Shown: positions 8,681 to 17,642 of the stretch, in pieces
Layout of the letters: each line of letters starts with the position of its first letter
Position numbering within the stretch: position 1 is the first letter of the stretch
NCBI GenBank assembly: GCA_044371425.1
Contig: JBILTR010000011.1
Span: forward strand, 62,001 to 126,000
Direction of reading: 5' to 3'
DNA: 64,000 nt
DNA from: JBEISR01 sp044371425
GTDB taxonomy: Bacteria; Planctomycetota; Planctomycetia; Pirellulales; Pirellulaceae
Program-made: the position numbers and the translations under genes
The notes under the pieces: generated by a model
What the model was told of the DNA's origin: nothing
The model's database searches: none
What the model saw: the letters and a program-made list of their open reading frames with translations, nothing else

Positions 8681-9994
8681 ATGGCAAACCAAGAAAACTC
8701 CCGCGACTGGACGTCGCTCGCCTCGGGCCCCACCCAGCAGCACGCCTACCGCCATGGGCCACGCATCGTGGCGATCGAAACGCTGATGCCACACGATGTG
8801 ATGCCAGGTCTTTTGGCGCTGCGGATTCATACCGACGCCGGGACGGTGGACGGTCAGCCGGTCATCGGGCACGGGGAAAGTTACTACATTCCCACCGCCG
8901 TGGCGGCGGTGATCCACGATTTCTTTGCACCGCGTCTGCTAGGGGCCGACGCCCTGGCGGTGGAAAGCCACTGGCGTTTCTTGTACGAGCGGATGACGGC
9001 ATTTGCAGGGACGGGGGCGGAACTGCGAGCGTTGTCGGCCGTCGATCTGGCGCTCTGGGACATCGCCGGCCAATTGGCGCGCCAGCCGGTCTGGCGACTG
9101 CTGGGTGGCCCGGTGCGCGATGCGATCGCGGTCTACAACAGCTGTGGTGGCCCCTTTTACGGCCGTTCCAATCGCGCCACTCCTGCCGCCTCGGGCTGGC
9201 CCGGGCATGGCGATCCCGGACAAAGCGGTCCACTGGAAGACAATTGGTCCAGCATCCATCGCCCAGCCGAACTGGCCAGGGAGCTGGTCTCGTTGGGGTA
9301 TCGGGGCATGAAGCTGTGGTCGTTCGATGCGGTCTATCGACGCAGCGGGGGACACCTTCTTTCGGCCGCCGATCTGCGCGAAGGACTGGCTCCCTTCGAA
9401 GCGATCCGCGCGGAGGTCGGGGACAAGATCGAAGTGATGCTCGACGGTCACGGCTTTTTCTCGCTGGCCGCTGCCCTCCAGATCGCTCATGCCATCCGGG
9501 ACTACCGCCCCTTGTGGCTCGAAGATGTTCTCCGCCCCGATTCGATCCAGACCATGTCGACCTTTCGGCAACGCATCGACGTGCCGGTAGCCGTCAGCGA
9601 GATGTTGGTGACACTCGATGCGTACCGACAGGTGCTGGCTGGGGAAGCCGCCGACTATGTGATGATCGATCCGACGTGGGCCGGAGGCATCAGCGGATCG
9701 CGGAGAATCGCCGACCTGGCACAGCTGCACAACGTCGCGGTCCTCATGCACGACTGCACGGGACCGATGACGCTCCTGGCCGGCCTTCAGATCGCCGCCA
9801 GCCACACTGCCGTCACGCTGCAGGAGACGGTCCGGGCGCACTTGGCAACGCTCTATCCGTCGCTGATCGATCAGACGATGGAGGTTCACGAGGGACATCT
9901 TCCCTTGCCTGCCCGCAGTGGCCTGGGTGCGCGGTGGCTCCCTCAACTCTTCGATGCGGCGCACCCCGGCTACCGCCTCCAGAAGCTCAGCTGA
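8681..9994 (+). CDS. Enolase-superfamily (mandelate racemase/muconate lactonizing type) sugar-acid dehydratase
   Basis: 437 residues from the ATG at 8681 (GAGGGAA upstream); a GTG at 8576 keeps the frame open but sits directly after the porin terminator. Family landmarks: capping domain (ALSAVDLALWDIAGQLA), the lysine of GYRGMKLWS, metal ligands in VMLDGHGFF, LWLEDVLRP and AVSEMLVTL, and the Asp/His pair in YVMIDPTWAGG and MHDCTGPM. Such enzymes abstract the alpha proton of a carboxylic sugar acid, usually causing dehydration. Its 3' end overlaps by 8 bases the convergent UxuA-type gene, and a hexuronate-type MFS importer follows, so an aldonate or uronate substrate is likely. The exact substrate cannot be read from the sequence. 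Confidence 0.85.
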   Translation: MANQENSRDWTSLASGPTQQHAYRHGPRIVAIETLMPHDVMPGLLALRIHTDAGTVDGQPVIGHGESYYIPTAVAAVIHDFFAPRLLGADALAVESHWRFLYERMTAFAGTGAELRALSAVDLALWDIAGQLARQPVWRLLGGPVRDAIAVYNSCGGPFYGRSNRATPAASGWPGHGDPGQSGPLEDNWSSIHRPAELARELVSLGYRGMKLWSFDAVYRRSGGHLLSAADLREGLAPFEAIRAEVGDKIEVMLDGHGFFSLAAALQIAHAIRDYRPLWLEDVLRPDSIQTMSTFRQRIDVPVAVSEMLVTLDAYRQVLAGEAADYVMIDPTWAGGISGSRRIADLAQLHNVAVLMHDCTGPMTLLAGLQIAASHTAVTLQETVRAHLATLYPSLIDQTMEVHEGHLPLPARSGLGARWLPQLFDAAHPGYRLQKLS

Positions 9995-10982
9995 CGACAC
10001 CCCCTTGGCCGCTAGCGGAACGCGACTGGACCGCGTGCATCAGACCGCGCATGTATCCCCATGCAAACAGCCGGCCCAACATCGTATAACCTGGCTCCCC
10101 ATCCTCTTCACCTACCAACTGTGGGACATGATCGGGCCTCATGGCGCCGCGAAAGCCAACGTCCCATAGCGTCTGCATGGCGGCTGCCATGTCGGTGGGG
10201 CCGTTGTCGTGAAAGGTTTCGATGAACGCATCGGCCGTCCCCCGCACATCTCGAAAATGGACGTAGGCGATTGCGTCCCCAAACATTCTAATGGTCTTTA
10301 GAATGTCGCACCCCATCGCGGCGAAGGTGCCCTGGCAAAAGCAGATGCGGTTGGATTTGCTAGGGTAACGCTGCAGCAGTTTCTGGAACGACTCCACCGA
10401 GTGCATGATCCGCGGTTTGCCCAGCAGCTGCGGCAGCGGCGGATCATCGGGGTGCATGGCCATCACCACCCCCAGCCGCTCGGCCACCGGCAAGAGCGAC
10501 TCCATCATCCGGTCCAGATGCTGCCACAGCGACGCATCGGTCTGCGCCTTGGCAGCCGCTTCGTGCTCCGGGTCGCTCGCCTGGTAGCCCAAAAGCTGTG
10601 CTTTTTCGGCGTCCGCCAGTCGAAAGGCTGTTGTGCGCGCGCCACCTCGCTCGGGGGCAGCCAGATCCGTTCTTGCCCAATCGGTCCCTGCCATGAAGTT
10701 GTAGCAAAGCAGCGGCACCTGACAGTCGCTCATCTGCTCCATCAGTCGCTGCATCGCCGCCAGCTGACGGCCATCATCCCGTCCGATCTTCAGTTTCTCA
10801 ATCGGCAGATACCCTTCCACCACGCGAACCTCCAGACCATACCCACCCGCTTGCTCCACCGCACGCTTCAGGGCACCGGGCTGATCTCCCGGATAGCGGA
10901 CAACCAGTTCCTCGACGCCGCACTGAGCGGCCAGAAGGAGGTTCTTTTCATGGACCGGGGTCAGGACGGTGGCCAAGCGCAT
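9987..10982 (-). CDS. uxuA: Mannonate dehydratase, UxuA family
   Basis: 331 residues from the ATG at 10982, preceded by AAGGAA. It is a xylose-isomerase-like TIM barrel with UxuA landmarks: MAMHPDDPP, ICFCQGTFAAMG, VHFRDVRG, ETFHDNGPTDM and MRPDHVPQL, which supply the metal-binding His/Cys/Asp residues. UxuA converts D-mannonate to 2-keto-3-deoxygluconate in glucuronate breakdown. It lies 22 bases after the MFS transporter on the same strand, so import and dehydration look co-expressed. Slightly shorter than the E. coli enzyme (394 residues). UxuB and UxuC are not in the window. Confidence 0.85.
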   Translation of the reverse strand: MRLATVLTPVHEKNLLLAAQCGVEELVVRYPGDQPGALKRAVEQAGGYGLEVRVVEGYLPIEKLKIGRDDGRQLAAMQRLMEQMSDCQVPLLCYNFMAGTDWARTDLAAPERGGARTTAFRLADAEKAQLLGYQASDPEHEAAAKAQTDASLWQHLDRMMESLLPVAERLGVVMAMHPDDPPLPQLLGKPRIMHSVESFQKLLQRYPSKSNRICFCQGTFAAMGCDILKTIRMFGDAIAYVHFRDVRGTADAFIETFHDNGPTDMAAAMQTLWDVGFRGAMRPDHVPQLVGEEDGEPGYTMLGRLFAWGYMRGLMHAVQSRSASGQGGVVS

Positions 10983-11004
10983 GGCGGGAGAATTCCTTGC
11001 AAAG

Positions 11005-12555
11005 TCAGCTCTGGACTGGGGCGGTGGACGATACGCTTGTTCTGCGCGGGGAGGGTTGCAGTGGCCTGGTGGCATCCATTCCCAACGCGGCTAGACCGGC
11101 GACAAAGAAGGCCGCCGCGCAGGTGAGAAAGACCAGATTCTGTCCCATTCCTTGGGAGGCGCCGTAGACCATCAGCAGAGGCACCAGTTTGGCGCTGACG
11201 GCGGCGCCGAAATTGCCCCACATGTTGGCCCATCCAAAAATGGAGCCGGTGTTCCTGCCACCGACGTCCTGCATGAAGGCCCAGATCGACGGATTGCCCA
11301 GATCGGTCATCAGGGAGACCACCGCGCAGCAGGCCAAGATGCCCCAGACTGAATCGATCCAGGGGCAGATCAGGTAGGCGGTTCCTGCGACAAAGTAGGC
11401 GCCAGCGATCGGGAGAACGCGCCCCAGCCGCAGACCAAATCGACGGACGCTCCAGTCGGTGGCGCGCCCCCCCAGCAGCTGGCCCAGCATGCCGGAGGCG
11501 AGCACAAGGGTGACCATCATCGCGCCCCGCTGTTCCGGAACTCGGTGGACTTCCTTCAAGTAGGTTGGAAGCCAAGTGATGAGAAAGGCCCAGCCGATGT
11601 TGACACAGAACTGCCCCAGCGAGTTCAGCCAAAGACTGCGCGACAGGCAGTAGGTGCCGACCATCGATGCCACCTCGGACAGCTGTGGCTTGCGATCGTC
11701 GGGGAGCTGACCGATCCACTGCCGCTCGGCGTCATTGCAGCGTGGGTGTTCCGAGGGGCGATCGCGCACAATCGTGTAGTAGGCGGCGGCGATCGCCAAA
11801 CCGATCGCTCCGTAGAGCAGCATCACCGAACGCCAGCCACCGGTGTTGAGGATCAGCCACATCGTCAGAAACGGGGCTACCGTCCCCCCCAAGCGGCCGC
11901 CGAAGGCGATCAGCCCACTGGCGCGCCCCCGCGTCTGAAGTGGAAACCATCGCCGCACAATCGCATTGCTGGCGGGGTAGGCTCCCGCCTGAGCGACCCC
12001 GAATCCCAGACGTGCTGCCAGCAGCCCAGGCAGCGAGCCGACCCAGGCGGTGGCGGCGGTCAAAAGCGACCAGAAAAAGATGTAGCTGGCCAGACCTCGG
12101 CGAGCCCCCAGTCGATCGCAGATCCAGCCCGCAGGGACCTGAAACAAAGCATAGGTGAAAAAGAACGCCCCCAGCACATCGCCGATCTGGCTCTTGGAAA
12201 TCCGGATCCGGCCCACTCCACCTTCTGCTTCCAGCGCTGCCAGTTGCTGCTGAGCTTTCTGTCGATCGAGGCCATCGGCCAGCACCATGGGAAAGCGCAT
12301 CTTCGATTGGGTTTGCGTTTCCAGCCACGTCGCCAGCCGTTCAGGGGCCTGCGCGCCGGTCACTTCGACGGAGAACCGCGTCCTTGCATCGGCCACGATC
12401 TGAGGATCGTTGAGGAACGAATCGGTCTTGACGATCTCACCGACCGACACACGGGTCAGATAGAGTCCAAAGGCCATCAGCACGCTGATCCAGACGATGC
12501 GGCGATGCACGCTGGTCCGTACCGCAGACTCTTCTTCCCGTCGTGCCGTCTCCAT
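11005..12555 (-). CDS. MFS transporter, anion:cation symporter (hexuronate-type)
   Basis: 516 residues from the ATG at 12555 with GAGGAA upstream. The protein has about 12 hydrophobic segments. The signature after TM2 is GWICDRLGARRG, and TM4-5 show GVAQAGAYPASNAIVRRWFP and RGRASGLIAFGGRLGG, typical of the ACS branch (ExuT/GudP-like). Co-directional with the downstream UxuA gene (22-base gap), so uptake of hexuronate or a related acid is the best guess. Odd feature: between TM1 and TM2 there is an extra loop of roughly 100 residues, hydrophilic and predicted outside the membrane, much longer than in ExuT. Several planctomycetal MFS proteins may share this, but I cannot verify it here. Confidence 0.85.
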   Translation of the reverse strand: METARREEESAVRTSVHRRIVWISVLMAFGLYLTRVSVGEIVKTDSFLNDPQIVADARTRFSVEVTGAQAPERLATWLETQTQSKMRFPMVLADGLDRQKAQQQLAALEAEGGVGRIRISKSQIGDVLGAFFFTYALFQVPAGWICDRLGARRGLASYIFFWSLLTAATAWVGSLPGLLAARLGFGVAQAGAYPASNAIVRRWFPLQTRGRASGLIAFGGRLGGTVAPFLTMWLILNTGGWRSVMLLYGAIGLAIAAAYYTIVRDRPSEHPRCNDAERQWIGQLPDDRKPQLSEVASMVGTYCLSRSLWLNSLGQFCVNIGWAFLITWLPTYLKEVHRVPEQRGAMMVTLVLASGMLGQLLGGRATDWSVRRFGLRLGRVLPIAGAYFVAGTAYLICPWIDSVWGILACCAVVSLMTDLGNPSIWAFMQDVGGRNTGSIFGWANMWGNFGAAVSAKLVPLLMVYGASQGMGQNLVFLTCAAAFFVAGLAALGMDATRPLQPSPRRTSVSSTAPVQS

Positions 12556-12726
12556 GCGCGGTTCCTCGCTCTTTCCCGCCAGCCGATGATCGGACCAAAC
12601 GCTGTCCACTCCTCCAGAGTAGCCCGTCAACACCAGCCGATGGGAACTGGATGGCAAAAAGATCGCTGGCATGTAGCAGCGGTGGGTCGCTAGCGATCAC
12701 CATCTTGACGCCAACCGATCGGATCG

Positions 12727-13566
12727 TCATTCCCCATCCGGATCGCGCACCGCCACGGTTCGGTAGACCATCTGAAAGAAATTGCCATCCGGCTGCGAAG
12801 CCAGCCGCCGAAGTTGGCGGATCCCTTCTTCCAACTCGTCTCGCGGATGCTCCGGCGAGACCAGCATCGCCAAGGCAGGTTCGATATAGTCGGCGGTGTA
12901 CTGGCAGTGAGCATCCAGTTGCTGGGGATCGACCACGGTGGATCGCTGGATCGGAAAGGGCCGATGTTCGGTCACGCGCCAGCCAGCTAGCTTCAGCCAG
13001 TGGGGAGACCTGCGACCTGCCTGATGCTGGCCATGCTGCACGAAATGGTTGCGGAACGCGGCGATCAGCTGTTCCAGTGGGCGCCTGTGGGGAAGCGTCA
13101 GGTAGGTGTCATAATCGGTCTCGATGATCTGAATCGTGCCGCCCCGGCGCGTGACGCGTCGCGCCTCCTGGAGAATCTCCACCGGCCTAGTCACATGCTC
13201 CAGCAGCCACATCACGAAGGTATGGTCGAACGATTCATCGGGCCAGGGCAGGGCAGCGGCATCTCCCTGCCGGAGATCGATGAGATCCTGGGGATAGGTG
13301 GCGAGGGTCTTTCTGGCGGCATCGATCTGCGCAGGTTCTAGGTCGATGCCGGCCAGATGGATCCCAGGGGCTCGCCGCGCCATCTGCAGCAGGTTGGCTC
13401 CCGCCGCACATCCGATCTCCAGCCAACGCCATCGGGGATCCGGCGTCAGGTCGATGCCGGTCACTAGAGGCCACCAGTAGTCGGCCTGGATAATCAGCCG
13501 CTGATGTTCTTCTGGATCGTACCCATGGATGTAGCGATCCCCACCACTCTCGCCCGAGGAGTTCAT
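12727..13566 (-). CDS. Class I SAM-dependent methyltransferase
   Basis: 279 residues. Methyltransferase landmarks in order: motif I RWLEIGCAAGANLL at about residue 62, the acidic end of beta 2 in AGIDLEPAQI, GDAAALPWPDESFD (motif II) and MWLLEHVTRPVEILQEARR (motif III). The substrate is not recognisable. Its ATG at 13566 overlaps the stop codon of the upstream small gene (ATGA), so the two are translationally coupled, and both follow hisS, forming a three-gene unit. A longer frame upstream of this ATG would run into the neighbour, so I chose the coupled start. Confidence 0.85.
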   Translation of the reverse strand: MNSSGESGGDRYIHGYDPEEHQRLIIQADYWWPLVTGIDLTPDPRWRWLEIGCAAGANLLQMARRAPGIHLAGIDLEPAQIDAARKTLATYPQDLIDLRQGDAAALPWPDESFDHTFVMWLLEHVTRPVEILQEARRVTRRGGTIQIIETDYDTYLTLPHRRPLEQLIAAFRNHFVQHGQHQAGRRSPHWLKLAGWRVTEHRPFPIQRSTVVDPQQLDAHCQYTADYIEPALAMLVSPEHPRDELEEGIRQLRRLASQPDGNFFQMVYRTVAVRDPDGE

Positions 13567-13880
13567 TCGTCCACCGCTTCTTTCAGACGGCGCACCAAGT
13601 CGCGCCGATCCCATGCCTGCTGTTTCAACGGGTCGGGGTCGATGCCCAGGAACCGAGCCAACCGGCAGGCGAGGTCGACATCCCGCACCCCTTCATACTG
13701 ACCAACCACACGCTCCTGGTAGTAGATCGTTTCGCGATCGCTGCGAAAACCGCTTTCGAAACAGTCACCCATCTCTTCGATCCAGGCCTCCGGAATGCGT
13801 TGCTGACGACAGTACTCCAGCGACCAAAGATCGTCGCCCGTACATTCCTCCAGCAGCAGTCTGGCGCGGATGCGGTCCAT
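13563..13880 (-). CDS. Conserved hypothetical protein between hisS and methyltransferase
   Basis: 105 residues, ATG start with a purine-rich GGGGA just upstream. Mostly helical and charged, with no signal peptide, membrane segment or recognised domain. Notable stretches are CRQQRIPEAWIEEMGD and CRLARFLGIDPDPLKQQAW. It begins 20 bases after hisS and its stop overlaps the methyltransferase start, so it belongs to the same operon. Function unknown; real coding is supported by operon packing and composition. Confidence 0.7.
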   Translation of the reverse strand: MDRIRARLLLEECTGDDLWSLEYCRQQRIPEAWIEEMGDCFESGFRSDRETIYYQERVVGQYEGVRDVDLACRLARFLGIDPDPLKQQAWDRRDLVRRLKEAVDE

Positions 13881-13900
13881 TCCCCAGCGACTCCACTGGC

Positions 13901-15259
13901 TCAGGCCAACAGCTTCTGTTCGATCATCTTCAGATAGTTCCCGATCGCATCGATCAGCGGAATCGGGTCGTCGCGCCAGGGGACCTCCGAGCTGATTTGA
14001 TGATGAAGATTTTTCACCTGAACCACCCCGCGATCCAGTTCCTGGCTGCCTGCGATCAGCGCGATGGAAAAGCCTTTCTGGTCAGCGTACTTCAGCTGCG
14101 GTCCCAACTTCTTTGCGTCGGGATACAGCTCGGCTCCAAACCCCGCTTGTCGCACTAGTCTGGCGATCGCCATGTAGTCCGAAAGCCGATCGGGATCAAA
14201 CAGCGGGATGAAGATGGGGGCCATCGTGCGAACTAGCGGGATTCGGCCTAATTCCTGGAGCGCTGCCAGGAGGCGATCGAGTCCCAGGGAGGCACCGATT
14301 CCGGGAAGATGCTGTTTGGTGTAAAGCCCGGCGAGGTTGTCGTAGCGTCCACCGCTGCAGACGCTGCCGATCGATGGCAGCTCTTCCAGCTTGGTTTCCA
14401 AAACAATCCCGGTGTAGTAATCGAGCCCACGGGCGATGGAAAGATCCAGGCGGTAGTGGGAGGCAGGGATGCCGACTGCGGCCACCTCCCGCAATACCTC
14501 TTGAAGCCGCCCGACACCTGCCTGGCCCGATTCCGAACCCGCGACGGCGGCATGAAGCTGTGCCAGCTGCTGATCCTGCGATCCTTCCATCTCAAGAAAT
14601 TTGAGGATCTGCCCGGCGCGCGGGGTGTCCAGCCCTTCGATCGCCTCCAGTTCCTCCAGCACCTTGGCCGGACCAGCTTTTTCTAGCTTATCGATCGCTC
14701 GAAGCACGGGAGTCGTTTGGTGGGTGAGGTCCCACGAGCCTAAAAGTCCCTGCAGGACCTGGCGATGGTTGATGCGGATTTGAAAGCGATCGACCCCCAA
14801 AGCTCGCAGCAGATCGTGGATCACCAGCACCATCTCGATATCGGCCACCGCGCTCTGGGTTCCCACCGTATCGAAATCGCACTGGACGAACTCCCGATAG
14901 CGTCCCGATTGCGTGTTTTCACCGCGCCACACCGGGGCGATATGGTACCGTTTGAAAGGAGTCCCCAGCTGGCTCCAGTGCTGTGCTGCAAAGCGGGCCA
15001 ATGGAACGGTCAAATCGAATCGCATCCCCACTTCCCGACCTCCGTGGTCGGTGAAGCGGTACATCTGGCGATCGGTTTCTTCGCTCCCTTTGCCGGTCAG
15101 GATCTCCAGGTATTCGAGCGCCGGCGTATCGATCGGTGAGAACCCATAGGATCGGTAGACCTGACGGGCCGTCTCCATCATCCGCTCTCGCGGAATCATC
15201 GTCTCGGGGAGAAAATCCCGAAAACCTTTCAATGTCCGCGGCTCGATCAATCCCGCCAT
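13901..15259 (-). CDS. hisS: Histidyl-tRNA synthetase
   Basis: 452 residues from the ATG at 15259, with GGCAAGGTAAC upstream. The frame stays open further upstream to 15955, but that part has no protein character and precedes the conserved N-terminus LKGFRDFLPE. Class II motif 2 is seen as YHIAPVWRGENTQSGRYREF; the histidine-specific motifs are RGLDYYTGIVLE and CSGGRYDNLAG; motif 3 is GASLGLDRLL. The C-terminal anticodon-binding domain follows (from about 345). The enzyme charges tRNA-His. It leads an operon with a small protein and a methyltransferase. Length is slightly above the bacterial norm (about 425), with an insertion between motif 2 and the HisA motif. Confidence 0.95.
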   Translation of the reverse strand: MAGLIEPRTLKGFRDFLPETMIPRERMMETARQVYRSYGFSPIDTPALEYLEILTGKGSEETDRQMYRFTDHGGREVGMRFDLTVPLARFAAQHWSQLGTPFKRYHIAPVWRGENTQSGRYREFVQCDFDTVGTQSAVADIEMVLVIHDLLRALGVDRFQIRINHRQVLQGLLGSWDLTHQTTPVLRAIDKLEKAGPAKVLEELEAIEGLDTPRAGQILKFLEMEGSQDQQLAQLHAAVAGSESGQAGVGRLQEVLREVAAVGIPASHYRLDLSIARGLDYYTGIVLETKLEELPSIGSVCSGGRYDNLAGLYTKQHLPGIGASLGLDRLLAALQELGRIPLVRTMAPIFIPLFDPDRLSDYMAIARLVRQAGFGAELYPDAKKLGPQLKYADQKGFSIALIAGSQELDRGVVQVKNLHHQISSEVPWRDDPIPLIDAIGNYLKMIEQKLLA

Positions 15260-15281
15260 TGCTGTTACCTTGCCTTCTAAT

Positions 15282-15664
15282 TCATTCCTGTTCCGTCGAT
15301 GGTGCCGATCCCTGCTGGGAAGGAGCCGCCGGCGATGGTTTCTGCTGCGTGCGATCGGCGAACCAGGACTCGTCTTTTTCCCCCACTTTGCACCTGCGTT
15401 CCGGCGCAGAGGAATCGTCTTTGGAGCCCTGTTTCTGTGGAGTCGCTGGAGTTGACGTCGTTTCTCTCGCGACCAGCTTCGGTGCCGGTTGCTCAGCGCC
15501 GCATCCGATCCAGCTCTGAGCCTTCTCAGGCTCAGCTTGGTCTGAGGCGACTCTTCGTCGGGATTTTCCAGCTTCTTGTCGCCGCCGGAAACCAGATCGA
15601 CACCACTTTGAATGTACTCTGGCGATGCCCGATGTTGCGAGGCCAAACGGGTGACGACTTCCAT
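15282..15664 (-). pseudogene. Possible frameshifted small gene upstream of hisS
   Basis: Two minus-strand frames each look protein-like for only part of this stretch. From an ATG at 15664 one frame reads EVVTRLASQHRASPEYIQSG and continues to about 15526. The other takes over near 15515 (SWIGCGAEQPAPK, low-complexity Ser/Pro/Lys) and stops at 15282, just 22 bases before hisS. The switch point coincides with a perfect 8-bp hairpin (15516-15535, CTGAGCCT/AGGCTCAG, 4-base loop). This could be a decayed gene, a sequencing error or chance. No family recognised. The wider gap 15260-15910 has no other gene. Confidence 0.3.
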
Positions 15665-15910
15665 TCGAGGACGGATCCCACTGTGGCAAGAGACTGTGCC
15701 AAGAGGATGTGAGACAACCGCCCTCGCGCAAAAGAATCTACAGAGGCGCTGGGTTGACTGAACACAAGACAAAAACGGCCGATCGACCAGATGGCTGCAA
15801 TTTTTTGTTCGGTCCTTGAACTGTCGCCATTGGTCCGTGTGGAGCTGAACCGTGCCTACCGTGGGCCGCTCCATCGTGTAGCCCCAAACAGTCCATCCTA
15901 CAATCCCGTA

Positions 15911-16002
15911 GCTTGCGATGGATCTCACCCTCCCCTTGAGAGGGTTGCGAGGCACGAGCGGGGAGGGCCTTTCAGATAAAAAAGGTACCTGACACCTTTT
16001 TT
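15911..16002. repeat. Dispersed hairpin repeat (R1), first copy
   Basis: A 90-bp element that recurs at 17119-17211, 17488-17579 and, truncated, 17584-17642. It starts GATGGATCTCACCCTCCCC, includes the CCCTCCCC/GGGAGGG pairing and ends in AAAAAAGGT-ACCTGAC-ACCTTTTTT, a hairpin flanked by A and T tracts that could terminate transcription in both directions. Here it lies just past the end of the DUF4926 gene (minus strand stop at 16018); a second ACACCTTTTTT follows at about 16006-16016. Confidence 0.75.
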
Positions 16003-16017
16003 ATCACACCTTTTTTC

Positions 16018-16281
16018 TCATGGCTCGCGGTCATCCGTCTGTTCGGCTAGATCGCGGCGCCGAGCGTGCAGGAGTTCACCGGACGCGATCGGACGGACGT
16101 ATTCGGCATCCAGTGTCAGCAAGGCGATCGTCGTCCCATCACCATAGACAAACTCAACTTCATACGCCTTGCCTTCGCCATGCACATGAACGACCGCGCC
16201 AACATCGCCTGCGTAGAGCCCAGCACCGGGAATATCAGCATTGAGCACGACTATCGAGTGTTCAGCCAGCATTGCGATCAC
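16018..16281 (-). CDS. DUF4926-family protein
   Basis: 87 residues. The core matches DUF4926 closely: VVLNADIPGAGLYAGDVGAVV then AYEVEFVYGDGTTIALLTL, a small beta-barrel-like fold. The GTG start overlaps the stop of the DUF6883 gene (GTGA); an ATG three codons later is also possible. DUF4926 and DUF6883 genes are often neighbours in cyanobacteria and other bacteria; a toxin-antitoxin-like role has been suspected for such small pairs but is not established as far as I know. The gene is followed at once by a terminator-like R1 repeat. The C-terminal tail (ARRRDLAEQTDDREP) is charged and probably disordered. Confidence 0.8.
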   Translation of the reverse strand: MIAMLAEHSIVVLNADIPGAGLYAGDVGAVVHVHGEGKAYEVEFVYGDGTTIALLTLDAEYVRPIASGELLHARRRDLAEQTDDREP

Positions 16282-16607
16282 CCAGGGTAAGCTGTAATTA
16301 ATCTCGGTGCTTTGTTTCCTTCGACGATCCAGACCGTAATCACGTCGGCTGGATGGTGGCCAGGACGACCGATTTTCCCGATCACTTCGTATTTTACGCC
16401 AAATGGCGACGGTTTGGCTACGAAGTCCTCGACACTTCCGGCGAGCAGCATCAGGTCGTCAATCAGATCCTGCCAATTTTCGATGCTGTATCCAATGGAT
16501 GCGAACCACACTGCCTTCGAGCCGCCGATCGGATGGCTGGGATTCAGGAGGTAGTCACGGACCTTTTCTTCGGTCACTATCGCACGTTCGGCTTCAGGAA
16601 ACGGCAT
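16278..16607 (-). CDS. DUF6883-family protein
   Basis: 109 residues from the ATG at 16607, which has a very good ribosome-binding site (GGAGGTGAC). Landmarks of the family: KVRDYLLNPSHPIGGSKAVWF near the N-terminus and KYEVIGKIGRPGHHPADVITVWIVEG at the C-terminus. The domain is reminiscent of small nuclease/toxin-like barrels, but catalytic residues are not established. It overlaps the DUF4926 gene by 4 bases, so the two are surely co-translated. An in-frame extension upstream to 16655 lacks start signals. Confidence 0.8.
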   Translation of the reverse strand: MPFPEAERAIVTEEKVRDYLLNPSHPIGGSKAVWFASIGYSIENWQDLIDDLMLLAGSVEDFVAKPSPFGVKYEVIGKIGRPGHHPADVITVWIVEGNKAPRLITAYPG

Positions 16608-16731
16608 GTCACCTCCATCGCTGAACGTCACGCATCCGCGGGTGGCGGGAGTCAATAATCATCTCGCGAAAAAAACTCACCGCCCCCGCTCCGTTGCATC
16701 CCAAGGTTCCGGCGTTTCTTCGGTCTGTTCT

Positions 16732-17214
<483 letters not shown>

Positions 17215-17582
17215 CGTGCTCAGCGCAGCGGCACTCGTGACCGTATTCATCCTGATGGTTGACGCTTTTTTCGTCAAACGACCGGCCGTTCGTGGTCGAA
17301 GGATTGCGTGGCCATCAGGGTTGGTTCCGATTACGAGCACGAGCACCGTCGCTACGCGACTGAGCACGTGCACGACCGCTGGTAGCCAGAACTGAGATCT
17401 AGCCCTCCCCGCTTCGTCGTTCCTCCTCAGCGACCCTCCCTGAGGGAGGGTTAAAAAATAGATCTCACCTTCCCTTTGGGATGCAAGGCTTGTGATGGAT
17501 CTCACCCTCCCCTTGGGAGGGTCGCGAGGAACGACCGAGGAGGGCCTTTTAGATAAAAAAGGTACCTGACACCTTTTTCTTA
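17215..17582. repeat. 368-bp direct repeat, copy 2
   Basis: Differs from copy 1 by a handful of substitutions (for example GAACTCGTG versus GAGCACGTG, GAGCGGGG versus GACCGAGG) and a one-base insertion before the A-tract near 17452. It lacks the long microsatellite, showing that the (GTGCTC)n expansion happened after, or was lost since, the duplication. Confidence 0.9.
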
Positions 17583-17583
17583 G

Positions 17584-17642
17584 CCGCGAGGAACGACCGA
17601 GGAGGGCCTTTTAGATAAAAAAGGTACCTGACACCTTTTTTC
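17584..17642. repeat. Truncated R1 hairpin repeat abutting the YkgJ-like gene
   Basis: The right half of R1 (CGCGAGGAACGACCGAGG to ACACCTTTTTT) repeated once more directly after copy 2. It ends at the stop codon of the minus-strand cysteine-cluster gene, so its hairpin is placed to terminate that transcript. Confidence 0.75.

Noticed and set aside
15260..15955. In-frame N-terminal extension of HisRS by about 230 residues
   Set aside because: The extension is rich in Arg/Ser/His with no fold-like pattern, crosses an R1 repeat and precedes the conserved HisRS N-terminus with its own ribosome-binding site.
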